Source: HLUCCA09 sp038757905 (GTDB lineage Bacteria; Pseudomonadota; Alphaproteobacteria; Rhodobacterales; Rhodobacteraceae). Taken from it: a DNA stretch of 37,103 bases. The first letter of the stretch is position 1; the number at the start of each line of letters is the position of its first letter. Location of the stretch: contig JBCDGG010000031.1 in NCBI GenBank assembly GCA_038757905.1, positions 1 through 37,103 on the forward strand. The letters are read 5' to 3'. The position numbers were made by a program, and so were the translations under genes. The notes beneath the pieces are model-generated. The model did no database searches and was not told where the DNA came from. It saw only the letters and a program-made list of their open reading frames with translations. Below, piece by piece: positions 18,378-25,385 of the stretch.

Positions 18378-19058
18378 CTACTTCGTCAACTTCACTGCGA
18401 AGCTGTCGTGCTTGTCGAACTGGTTCGTCAGGAAGAGAAAGGGCGAGCGGGTGTGCATGGCGAACTCGTTGACGGCTTCCATCACGCCGTATCGCATCGT
18501 CGGCGAAACCCAGCGGATGTAATCGTGCCCGGCGATGATCCCGCCGGGCCGCACCGCGCGCGCGGCGGCGGCCAGGTCGTCGGCCACGGAGGCGTAATCG
18601 TGCGCGGCATCGATATAGACCCAGTCGAGCGTGCTGTCCTCGAACCTGCCCAGCGCCTCGGTGGACAGCGCCCGATGCAGGACGACTTGCCCGGCCTCCT
18701 GCTCGGCGGCGAACTTGGCCGAGACGGTGCGAAAGCTCTGTTCCGAATAGTCGGGGTTCGTCTCATCGAACCAGGGGTCGATCAGATGCAACTCCTCCGG
18801 CGCGCAGAGGTCGAGGATCTCGCGGGAGAAATCGCCCGCGGCCACGCCGATCTCTGCCACGCGCCCGCCCTTCGGCATCCGTCGTAACATTTCGGCGCGG
18901 TCGGTGACCAATACGGCGCCGTCCAGAAGGGATTGATCGAGCGGCACGGTGCGATGCGACAGCAGATCCGCATGGACGTTTTGCGCCCGGCTCATGCGCA
19001 CCATGGTACGCAGCGGATCGGCGCGAAGGGCCTGAACCAGTTCCCGAAATTTCGACAT
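18378..19058 (-). CDS. Class I SAM-dependent methyltransferase (Methyltransf_24 type)
   Basis: 226 residues from ATG at 19058; a TTG two codons upstream is an alternative start. A Rossmann-like SAM site VAEIGVAAGDFSREIL (motif I) lies near residue 70, LHLIDPW follows as the acidic strand, and LDWVYIDAAHDYASV and GGIIAGHDY complete the methyltransferase core. The pattern is that of the Methyltransf_24 group found in small-molecule and cell-surface biosynthesis. It lies on the same strand as cueR, about 100 bases downstream of it, and converges with the catabolic operon. The substrate is unknown and the context does not tell. Confidence 0.85.
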   Translation of the reverse strand: MSKFRELVQALRADPLRTMVRMSRAQNVHADLLSHRTVPLDQSLLDGAVLVTDRAEMLRRMPKGGRVAEIGVAAGDFSREILDLCAPEELHLIDPWFDETNPDYSEQSFRTVSAKFAAEQEAGQVVLHRALSTEALGRFEDSTLDWVYIDAAHDYASVADDLAAAARAVRPGGIIAGHDYIRWVSPTMRYGVMEAVNEFAMHTRSPFLFLTNQFDKHDSFAVKLTK

Positions 19059-19163
19059 GGGCAATGCCTATCCTGTCCCTGCGTTCCCAGCGCCAGCCCC
19101 GCTTATAGGGCGGCGGCCATCGCGGCTCCACGGGGGTCGGACGCATTTTCGCTCGAATGCGGC

Positions 19164-19559
19164 TTATCCGGCCAGACCGGCAAGGATCGGGCAATCCGGC
19201 CGGTCGTCTCCGGCGCAGGTCTCGACGAGATGGGACAGCGTTTGGCGCATCGCCTCCAGATCGGTGATCTTGGCTTCGATGTCGCGCAGATGGGCGCGCG
19301 CGATGCTCTTGACCTCGCCGCTCGCGCGGTCCTTGTCGCGATAGAGGGCCAGCAGGGCGCGGCATTCCTCGATCGAAAAGCCAAGCGCCCGGGCGCGGGC
19401 GACAAAGGTGAGCTCGTGCACCTCCGTCGGGCCGAAGACGCGGTACCCGTTGGCGCTCCGGCGGGGCAGGACTAGGCCGATCTCTTCATAGTACCGGATC
19501 GTCTTGACGGGCAGGCCGGTGTGCTTCGCGGCGTCTCCGATGCTCGTCAGCGCGCTCAC
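19164..19559 (-). CDS. cueR: Copper-responsive MerR-family regulator CueR
   Basis: 131 residues. The N-terminal MerR helix-turn-helix reads IGDAAKHTGLPVKTIRYYEEIGL, followed by the wing (RSANGYRVFG), a dimerisation helix, and a C-terminal metal loop with C115 and C123 in CAGDDRPDCPI. That two-Cys spacing and sequence are characteristic of CueR, which binds Cu(I) in linear coordination and activates copper-export genes. The start codon overlaps the copA stop by four bases (ATGA), so cueR is transcribed with copA from the CueR-type promoter at about 21765-21795, giving positive feedback with copper. Confidence 0.93.
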   Translation of the reverse strand: MSALTSIGDAAKHTGLPVKTIRYYEEIGLVLPRRSANGYRVFGPTEVHELTFVARARALGFSIEECRALLALYRDKDRASGEVKSIARAHLRDIEAKITDLEAMRQTLSHLVETCAGDDRPDCPILAGLAG

Positions 19560-21757
19560 AGCGACACCTCCGCCCGCGACAGCCGCAGCGCATTGCCGAC
19601 CACGCAGAGCGAGGACAGCGCCATCGCCCCGCCCGCCAGCATGGGCGACAGCATCGGCCCCCCGAATACGGCCAGAAGACCGGCCGCAACGGGAATCAGC
19701 GCCGTATTGTAGGCGAAGGCCCAGAACAGGTTCTGCCGAATGTTGCGCATCGTGGCCTGCGACATGTCGTGCGCGGTGATTACGCGTCGGGGATCTCCTG
19801 CCATGGACACGGCATCAGCGGCTTCGATGGCGATGTCGGTGCCCGTGCCGATGGCCAGCCCGACATCGGCGGCGGCGAGGGCCGGTGCATCGTTGATGCC
19901 GTCTCCGACCACCGCGACGGGTCCGTGTTCGGAGCGCAGGGCGTCGATGGCGGCGCGCTTGTCCTCCGGTTTCAATCCGGCGCGGACATCGCGGATGCCG
20001 ACCCGGTCGGCCATCGCCCGGGCGGCGTCGGGGGTGTCGCCGGTCAGCATGACCGTGGCAATGCCCCGGCGATGCAGCGCCGCGATCGTTTCGGCGGCCC
20101 CGGTGCGCAGGGTGTCCGCAATCGCCAGACGCGCGACCGCGGCGCCGTCGATGGCGACGTAGACGGGGGTGTGGCCCGGGTCCGGCGGGGCGGTGTCGAG
20201 GGGTTCGGTCTCCACGCCATTGTCGCGCAGGAAGGCGGCCGTTCCGATATGGATGCGCTGCCCTGCCACCCGGGCGGAGAGGCCCGCACCGACATCGGCG
20301 CGCATCTCGCGGACCGGCGGCAGCGGGCCGTCCGCCGCGGCCGTGATCGCCCGGGCGATAGGGTGTTCGGATTGGGCTTCGGCGGCGGCGGCCAGGCGCA
20401 ACACGTCGGCCTCTGCCCAGCCCGGTGTGGTTCGGACGTCGGCCACGCGAGGGCGGCCCTGGGTCAGCGTGCCGGTCTTGTCGAAGGCGACGACCCGGAC
20501 AGATGCCATGCGCTGGACAGCGTCGCCTCGCCGGAACAAGACGCCCAGCTGCGCCGCACGGCCCGTTCCCGTCAGGATCGACATGGGCGTCGCCAGACCC
20601 ATCGCGCAGGGGCAGGCCACGATCAGAACGGCAACGGCGGCGACCAGCGCGGTGTCGATCCCGGCCCCGGACAGGATCCAGGCGAGGGCCGTGATCACCG
20701 CGATCGCGAGGATGGCCGGAACGAACACAGCCGTGACCCTGTCGATCAGCGACTGGATCGGCAGGCGCGCGCCCTGCGCCTCCTCCACCGTCGCGGCGAT
20801 CCTTGCAAGGGCGGTGTCGCTGCCGACGGCGGTGGCCTGCATCACCAATGCGGCGGGGCCATTGATCGTGCCGCCGGTCGCGCGGTCGCCCGGGCCGCGC
20901 GTGACCGGCAGGGGCTCGCCCGTCAGCATCGCCTCGTCGATGTCGGAGCGCCCCTCGCGGATGATCCCGTCGGTCGGGATGCGCGCGCCCGGGCGCACGA
21001 TCAGCGTGTCTCCTGGGTGGACGTCGGTCAGGGGCACTTCGGCCTCCTTGCCGCAGCAGCTGCGCCGGATCGCAACGTCCGGCGCCAGTTCGAGAAGCGA
21101 CTGGATCGCGGCGGTCGCCCGGCCGGCGGCGCGGGCCTCCATCCAGCGTCCGGCGAGGATCAATGTCACGATAACCGCCGCCGGTTCGAAGTAGACGGTA
21201 CGCGCGGTGGCGGGCAACAGCCCCGGCGCGAAGGTCACCATTGTAGAGTAGGCCCATGCCGCCCCGGTGCCGAGGGCCACGAGCGCGTTCATGTCGGGCG
21301 CCCCCTTGGCCAGGGCCGCGGCGCCCTTGGTGAAGAAGGCGCGGCCGGGCCCGGCGAGCACCAGCGTCGTCAAGGCGAACTGGATCAGGTGCAATGGCCC
21401 TTGGCCGATGGCCATCATCAACCAGTGATGGAACGACGGGACGAGATGCCCGCCCATTTCCAGCACCACGACGGGGACGGTCAGCAGCGTGGCGAGCACA
21501 AAGGCTGCCCGGTAGTTTTGGGCGGCATCGGCACGGGGCGAAGCGCCGGCCTCCACCGTGGCATATCCCGCGTCCTCAAGCGCCGCCCGCAGCGCCGGAT
21601 CGCTCGCGGGGGCATCGAAGACGACGCGTGCCGTCTGCGTGGCCAGGTTGACATGGGCCTCTGCCACGCCCGGTACGGTGGACAGCGCGTGTTCCGCGCG
21701 CGAGACGCACGAGGCACAGGAGAGGCCGGAGAGGGTATAGGTCGTTGAGCTTGTCAT
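19556..21757 (-). CDS. copA: Cu(I)-exporting P1B-type ATPase CopA
   Basis: 733 residues. One N-terminal heavy-metal domain has C14 and C17 (LSCASCVSR). Eight membrane segments are expected; the ion-binding CPC is at residues 382-384 (VACPCAMGL), the phosphorylated Asp is D426 in DKTGTLTQG, the actuator TGE is at 279-281, and the nucleotide domain has SEHPIARAI. GDGINDAPAL forms the hinge. CPC together with the CueR partner indicates Cu(I)/Ag(I) efflux to the periplasm. An unusual adjacent Cys pair (C234, C235) sits in the actuator domain. No in-frame alternative start exists before the metal domain, and the ATG is only about 7 bases from the inferred -10 element. Confidence 0.95.
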   Translation of the reverse strand: MTSSTTYTLSGLSCASCVSRAEHALSTVPGVAEAHVNLATQTARVVFDAPASDPALRAALEDAGYATVEAGASPRADAAQNYRAAFVLATLLTVPVVVLEMGGHLVPSFHHWLMMAIGQGPLHLIQFALTTLVLAGPGRAFFTKGAAALAKGAPDMNALVALGTGAAWAYSTMVTFAPGLLPATARTVYFEPAAVIVTLILAGRWMEARAAGRATAAIQSLLELAPDVAIRRSCCGKEAEVPLTDVHPGDTLIVRPGARIPTDGIIREGRSDIDEAMLTGEPLPVTRGPGDRATGGTINGPAALVMQATAVGSDTALARIAATVEEAQGARLPIQSLIDRVTAVFVPAILAIAVITALAWILSGAGIDTALVAAVAVLIVACPCAMGLATPMSILTGTGRAAQLGVLFRRGDAVQRMASVRVVAFDKTGTLTQGRPRVADVRTTPGWAEADVLRLAAAAEAQSEHPIARAITAAADGPLPPVREMRADVGAGLSARVAGQRIHIGTAAFLRDNGVETEPLDTAPPDPGHTPVYVAIDGAAVARLAIADTLRTGAAETIAALHRRGIATVMLTGDTPDAARAMADRVGIRDVRAGLKPEDKRAAIDALRSEHGPVAVVGDGINDAPALAAADVGLAIGTGTDIAIEAADAVSMAGDPRRVITAHDMSQATMRNIRQNLFWAFAYNTALIPVAAGLLAVFGGPMLSPMLAGGAMALSSLCVVGNALRLSRAEVSL

Positions 21758-21764
21758 GCTTTCT

Positions 21765-21795
21765 CACTTGGGCCCTCCAGTAACTGGAAGGTCAA
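21765..21795 (-). promoter_or_regulatory. CueR-type copA promoter and operator
   Basis: On the minus strand a -35 box TTGACC (21795-21790) is followed by a 19-base spacer and a poor -10 CAAGTG (21770-21765). The spacer holds the dyad CCTTCCAG-TTA-CTGGAGGG (one mismatch), which overlaps the -35. The lengthened spacer and dyad closely match the Escherichia coli copA promoter bound by CueR. Transcription would begin about 7 bases further, at or next to the copA ATG at 21757. Confidence 0.82.
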
Positions 21796-21880
21796 GCGCC
21801 CGGCGGCCAATCCCCCTCTGGTCTGGCGCGGCATGTCGCCCTAGCCTGCGCCCAACAGCCCGCCCGAGCCTGGAGCCAAT

Positions 21881-22291
21881 ATGGACCGACCAAGACCCAT
21901 CCGTGCCCTGCGCACCCTTTTCGAAGGGATCTGGGAAGCCATCATGGACGTGCAGGTCAGATTGCTGGTGGGTCTGACCGTTTCCATCATTTCCATCGCG
22001 ACGATGTTCTACCACTTCGTCGAAGGGTGGGCATGGATCGACGCGGCGTACTTCTCCACCGTCACCATCGCGACGGTCGGCTACGGCGATTTCGTTCCCA
22101 AGACGGATATCGGGAAGGTGTTCACAATGGTCTATACGCTGCTGGGCATCGGAGTGTTTGTGGCGGCATGCTCCGCCCTGGCCGAGCGATTGATCCGGAA
22201 AGCGCGGGAAGAAGAGAAGAACCGCCGCCGTGCGGCGCGCAAGGAGGTTGTAAAGCGGGCGTACTCGCAACAAACGCCCCCGGAACCGTGA
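21881..22291 (+). CDS. Two-transmembrane potassium channel
   Basis: 136 residues. Two membrane helices (about residues 28-45 and 82-100) flank a pore loop with the selectivity filter TIATVGYGDF, the K+ channel signature (Ion_trans_2). After the second helix comes a basic, charged tail (RKAREEEKNRRRAARK), probably a cytoplasmic coiled-coil-like end; there is no RCK/TrkA-N regulatory domain. A TGGAG ribosome site precedes the ATG. It is transcribed divergently from copA and lies 42 bases before the S49 peptidase gene, so the two may be cotranscribed. Tetramers of such subunits form simple K+ pores. Confidence 0.9.
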   Translation: MDRPRPIRALRTLFEGIWEAIMDVQVRLLVGLTVSIISIATMFYHFVEGWAWIDAAYFSTVTIATVGYGDFVPKTDIGKVFTMVYTLLGIGVFVAACSALAERLIRKAREEEKNRRRAARKEVVKRAYSQQTPPEP

Positions 22292-22333
22292 CTCGTCTTG
22301 TTCGGTCCGCCGTAGAAGCCTAAATGGCGCGGC

Positions 22334-23128
22334 ATGCAACATCTCCTGCCCTTTATGCCGCCGTCCCCGCTTGTCAACGTCGTTCGGCTGAACGGAATCA
22401 TCGCAGCGGGGGGGCGCGGATTGAACGATGCCGCCCTTGCTCCGGTCTTTGAGCGCGCCTTTTCAAAGGGCAAACCCAAGGCCATCGCCCTGGTTCTCAA
22501 CTCGCCGGGCGGCTCCCCGGCGCAATCCTCGCTGATCGGTGCGCGCATCCGGCGGCTGTCGGTCGAGAAGAAGGTTCCCGTCATCGCCTTCGTCGAAGAT
22601 GTGGCCGCATCCGGCGGCTACTGGCTTGCCTGTGCGGCGGACGAGATCATCGTCGACCCGAATTCCGTCGTGGGCTCCATCGGCGTGATCTCGGCCTCGT
22701 TCGGGTTTCACGATGCGATCAGCCGGATCGGCGTCGAGCGGCGGGTGCACACGGCGGGACGCTCCAAGAGCTTTCTCGATCCGTTCCGCCCCGAGAAGGA
22801 GGAGGACGTCGCCCGCCTGGTCGACCTGCAGGAGCACATCCACGACAACTTCATCGGCCATGTCAAAGAGCGCCGCGAGGGCAAGATCGACCCGGACGCC
22901 GACCTCTTCACCGGCGAGATCTGGGTGGGGCAGCGGGCGGTCGATGTGGGCCTGGCCGACGGTGTCGGCCACCTCGTGCCCGAACTGAAGAAGCGGTTCG
23001 GCGAGAAGACACGGTTCAACGTTTTCGGACAGAAGCGCAGCCTGCTGAAACGTCTTGGCCTTGAAGCGGCGCACCTGATCCCCGACGCCATCGAGGAACG
23101 TGCCCTGTGGGCGCGCTACGGCCTCTAG
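22334..23128 (+). CDS. S49-family serine peptidase (SppA/SohB-like)
   Basis: 264 residues. The S49 Ser/Lys dyad is visible: S93 in VAASGGYWLACAADEI and K145 in AGRSKSFLDPF. LVLNSPGGSPAQS forms the oxyanion-hole strand, and NSVVGSIGVISASFGFHD is the typical post-serine segment. The length fits the short single-domain bacterial SppA type, but no N-terminal membrane anchor or signal peptide is seen, so it may act as a soluble or peripherally bound protease. Its known role is cleavage of remnant signal peptides and membrane-protein fragments. The stop codon is immediately followed by the GTG start of the next small gene, pointing to an operon. Confidence 0.9.
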   Translation: MQHLLPFMPPSPLVNVVRLNGIIAAGGRGLNDAALAPVFERAFSKGKPKAIALVLNSPGGSPAQSSLIGARIRRLSVEKKVPVIAFVEDVAASGGYWLACAADEIIVDPNSVVGSIGVISASFGFHDAISRIGVERRVHTAGRSKSFLDPFRPEKEEDVARLVDLQEHIHDNFIGHVKERREGKIDPDADLFTGEIWVGQRAVDVGLADGVGHLVPELKKRFGEKTRFNVFGQKRSLLKRLGLEAAHLIPDAIEERALWARYGL

Positions 23129-23326
23129 GTGCTCGTCAAGATCGTCACGTTCTTTCTGATCGGCATTGCGGTGCTTGCGATGTTCGGCCGCCTCCGGTTT
23201 CCCGGCGGCGCGCGCCGCATCGGCCGACGCACCGACAAGGACAAGCTGCCGCCGAAACCCGGCAAATGCCGCCATTGCGGCGCCTTCAAGGTCGGGCCGG
23301 GGCCCTGCCCCTGTGGAAAGGGCTGA
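23129..23326 (+). CDS. Small membrane protein with C-terminal Cys-rich knuckle
   Basis: 65 residues, GTG start directly after the S49 peptidase stop. It has one N-terminal membrane helix (about residues 3-20), a basic middle rich in Arg and Lys, and a C-terminal CRHCGAFKVGPGPCPCGKG in which four Cys (CxxC and CxC) could bind one zinc. I do not recognise a named family. It is sandwiched without gap between the peptidase and, seven bases on, the cation exchanger, so it is surely translated with them. A regulatory or adaptor role for one of these membrane-related neighbours is a guess. Confidence 0.75.
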   Translation: MLVKIVTFFLIGIAVLAMFGRLRFPGGARRIGRRTDKDKLPPKPGKCRHCGAFKVGPGPCPCGKG

Positions 23327-23332
23327 GCACGT

Positions 23333-24298
23333 ATGATCGTCGATATTTTGATGGCAGCCCTTGGGCTGGTGATCCTGCTGCTTGCGGGCGACTCGCTCGT
23401 GAAGGGCGCGGTGAACCTTGCCCTGCGCGTGGGCGTGCCGGCGCTGCTTGTGTCCTTGACCATCGTCGCCTTCGGCACTTCCGCCCCGGAACTGCTGATC
23501 TCCATCGCCGCGATCAAGGACGATGCGGCGGGCTTGGCACTGGGCAACGTCGTTGGGTCGAACACGGCGAACATTCTGCTGGTGCTGGGCATTCCCGCGC
23601 TTCTTGCCGGGCTCGACACCGAAGGGTGCGACACCCGCAAAACGTACGTGATGATGATCGTCGCCTCCATCGGGTTCATCGCACTTGCGTTCTTTGGGCC
23701 GTTCACCTGGTGGCACGGCATCCTCCTGCTCGCCGGGCTGAGCATCGTTCTGGGCGATACGTTTCGCGACGCGCGCGCGCATCGCCGCGAGGCGGCCTCC
23801 GGCGAGAACGGGATTGACCTGGACGGCGTCGATGAGACCATGCCGGGCTGGAAGGTCACGATCTATCTCGTGCTGGGCCTGATCGGCCTGCCACTCGGAG
23901 CCGACATTCTGGTCGACAGCGCGATTTCGATCGCAGAGTCGCTCGGCGTCGCCGACACGGTGATCGGGCTGACGCTCGTTGCCATTGGCACCTCGCTGCC
24001 CGAACTGGCCACAACCGTCATGGCGGCGCTGCGCCGGCAGGCCGACGTGGCGCTGGGCAACGTCATCGGGTCGAACATGTTCAACCTGCTTGCCATCATC
24101 GGCATCTCGAGCTTCGTCGGCCCGATCCCGGTCGACCCGATGTTCCTGCGCTTCGATCTGTGGGTTATGCTCGGGGCGTCGGTTCTGCTTGCGCCGTTCG
24201 TCTTCTGGCATTGGCGGATCGGGCGTGCCTGGGGAATTGCGCTGACCGGGGCCTATATCGCATATCTCGGCGTGGTCACGGTGGGAGCGGGAGGATGA
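23333..24298 (+). CDS. CaCA-family Na+/Ca2+-type exchanger (YrbG-like)
   Basis: 321 residues with about ten membrane segments in two inverted halves. The two alpha-repeats are clear: VAFGTSAPELLISIAAIKDD followed by GNVVGSNTANILLVLG in the first half, and VAIGTSLPELATTVMAAL followed by GNVIGSNMFNLLAIIG in the second. The acidic residues of the APE/LPE motifs bind the ions. The family exchanges Ca2+ (or another cation) against Na+ or H+ across the inner membrane. The ATG is seven bases after the small membrane protein gene and the stop overlaps the next SDR start by four bases, so this is one transcription unit. Confidence 0.93.
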   Translation: MIVDILMAALGLVILLLAGDSLVKGAVNLALRVGVPALLVSLTIVAFGTSAPELLISIAAIKDDAAGLALGNVVGSNTANILLVLGIPALLAGLDTEGCDTRKTYVMMIVASIGFIALAFFGPFTWWHGILLLAGLSIVLGDTFRDARAHRREAASGENGIDLDGVDETMPGWKVTIYLVLGLIGLPLGADILVDSAISIAESLGVADTVIGLTLVAIGTSLPELATTVMAALRRQADVALGNVIGSNMFNLLAIIGISSFVGPIPVDPMFLRFDLWVMLGASVLLAPFVFWHWRIGRAWGIALTGAYIAYLGVVTVGAGG

Positions 24299-25095
24299 CA
24301 GAGAAGCGTGCATTGGTGACCGGGGGCGGCAAGCGCCTGGGCGCGGCAATGGCCCGGTATCTTGGGGAGAGGGGCCACGATGTGGCCGTGCACTACAACG
24401 GCTCCGAAGCGGGAGCGGCGGAGGTCGTGCGCGATGTGGAGCGGGCCGGGCGGCGCGCCGTCGCGCTCCGCTCCAACCTTCTTGAGGAAAGCGAGACCGA
24501 GACGCTCGTCGCCCGGGCGTCCGAGGCGCTGGGCGGGCCGCTCAACGTTCTGATCAACAACGCGTCGATCTTCGAACATGACACGCTCCATTCCGCCACG
24601 CGCGAAAGTTGGGACCGGCACCTGGAGAGCAACCTGCGCGCACCGGTGGTGCTGACGCAAGACTTCGCCAAGCAGGCGCCACGGGCGCCGCGCGACCATA
24701 ACGGGGATCCCCTGCCGCAAGCGCTGGTCATCAACATTCTCGATACGCGCATAAGGCGGCTGACGCCGCACTACTTCTCCTACACGCTCGCCAAGATGGC
24801 GCTCTATGCCTTCACCACGACGGGGGCGCAGTCGCTTGCGCCCGATGTGCGGGTGAACGGCATCGGCCCAGGCTGGACGCTTCCCGACGGAGATCAACCT
24901 GAAGTTGAGTTTCTGCGCGATCGTGCCGCAGTTACGCCAGGGCGCGGACCGGGGGCGGAGGACATCTGCGCAGCGCTCGGTTTCTTCCTTGATTCGCCCT
25001 CTGTCACTGGTCAGACGATCATCGTGGACGGGGGGCAGCAGATCGACTGGCCCACTCGTAAGCCCGCAGAGACGATGGGTGTAAATGAGGGCTGA
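24295..25095 (+). CDS. Pteridine reductase-like SDR oxidoreductase
   Basis: 266 residues from ATG at 24295, which overlaps the exchanger stop and follows GGGAGCGGGAGG; the longer open frame upstream is a shadow. The nucleotide loop is TGGGKRLG, where the Arg after Lys favours NADPH, as in dihydrofolate/pteridine reductases (FolM/PTR1). NNAS, the Tyr/Lys pair in YFSYTLAKMAL and NGIGPGW follow, and DTRIRRL replaces the usual Ser-containing strand: an Asp stands near the SDR serine position (NILDTR), as in pteridine reductases. Probable role: NADPH-dependent reduction of dihydropteridines or dihydrofolate. It precedes uvrC, a neighbourhood I associate with Rhodobacteraceae. Confidence 0.85.
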   Translation: MTEKRALVTGGGKRLGAAMARYLGERGHDVAVHYNGSEAGAAEVVRDVERAGRRAVALRSNLLEESETETLVARASEALGGPLNVLINNASIFEHDTLHSATRESWDRHLESNLRAPVVLTQDFAKQAPRAPRDHNGDPLPQALVINILDTRIRRLTPHYFSYTLAKMALYAFTTTGAQSLAPDVRVNGIGPGWTLPDGDQPEVEFLRDRAAVTPGRGPGAEDICAALGFFLDSPSVTGQTIIVDGGQQIDWPTRKPAETMGVNEG

Positions 25096-25150
25096 CAGCC
25101 CACTTATGCACGTTTCCGGGCCGTGTCACATGGATGTTAGAAAACCTTAG

Positions 25151-25197
25151 GATTTTCAGATATTTGGTTAAGGGGCCAAAAAATATCACTGAAAATC
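25151..25197. repeat. Long imperfect inverted repeat in AT-rich gap
   Basis: GATTTTCAG-ATATTT-GG (25151-25167) can pair with CC-AAATAT-CTGAAAATC (25176-25197), giving 17 pairs with bulges of 3 and 2 bases and an 8-base loop. Its right arm overlaps a second, exclusive hairpin CACTGA-AAA-TCAGTG (25187-25201). On the minus strand this small hairpin is followed after three bases by six T residues, as in a terminator. It lies between the pteridine-reductase-like gene and uvrC. Confidence 0.6.
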
Positions 25198-25201
25198 AGT
25201 G
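25178..25201 (-). terminator. Terminator-like hairpin on the minus strand, no obvious gene upstream
   Basis: A six-base stem CACTGA/TCAGTG with a 3-base loop (25201-25187 on the minus strand), then ATA and TTTTTT (25183-25178). No minus-strand coding gene lies upstream that would use it. It could end a small RNA antisense to the uvrC leader, or be part of the larger inverted repeat by chance. Confidence 0.4.
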
Positions 25202-25278
25202 CCTTGAGAGAGTGATTAATTTTTAGGCAAGTCAACCAATTGGCCAAAACCAAAGGGAAAATCTGGATGGACCGCTCC

Positions 25279-25299
25279 TTATCCGCAGACTTTTCCACA
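25279..25299 (+). other. Two DnaA-box-like sequences
   Basis: TTTTCCACA (25291-25299) fits the DnaA-box consensus TTWTNCACA exactly, and TTATCCGCA (25279-25287) has one mismatch to TTATCCACA. They lie three bases apart in the same orientation, in the AT-rich stretch just before uvrC. Two boxes may be chance, or may mean DnaA-dependent control of uvrC. They are too few for an origin. Confidence 0.35.
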
Positions 25300-25385
25300 G
25301 ATATGGTGGACACCTTTGCGCTTGTCCTCTCCGGGCATACGGTGCAGCCGCATCCGGAATCGCTTCACCGGGCTTGGGGGCGCGA

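Noticed and set aside
19142..19161. Hairpin CGCATT...AATGCG just after cueR
   Set aside because: The position would suit a terminator but the stem has only six pairs and no T-run follows on the minus strand.
19769..21748. Plus-strand open frame of 659 codons
   Set aside because: It is antisense to copA, whose CPC, DKTGT and metal-binding motifs are all intact on the minus strand.
25096..25385. Chromosome origin
   Set aside because: The AT-rich gap and two DnaA-like boxes hint at one, but there are too few boxes and no origin-linked genes (dnaA, parAB, hemE) nearby.
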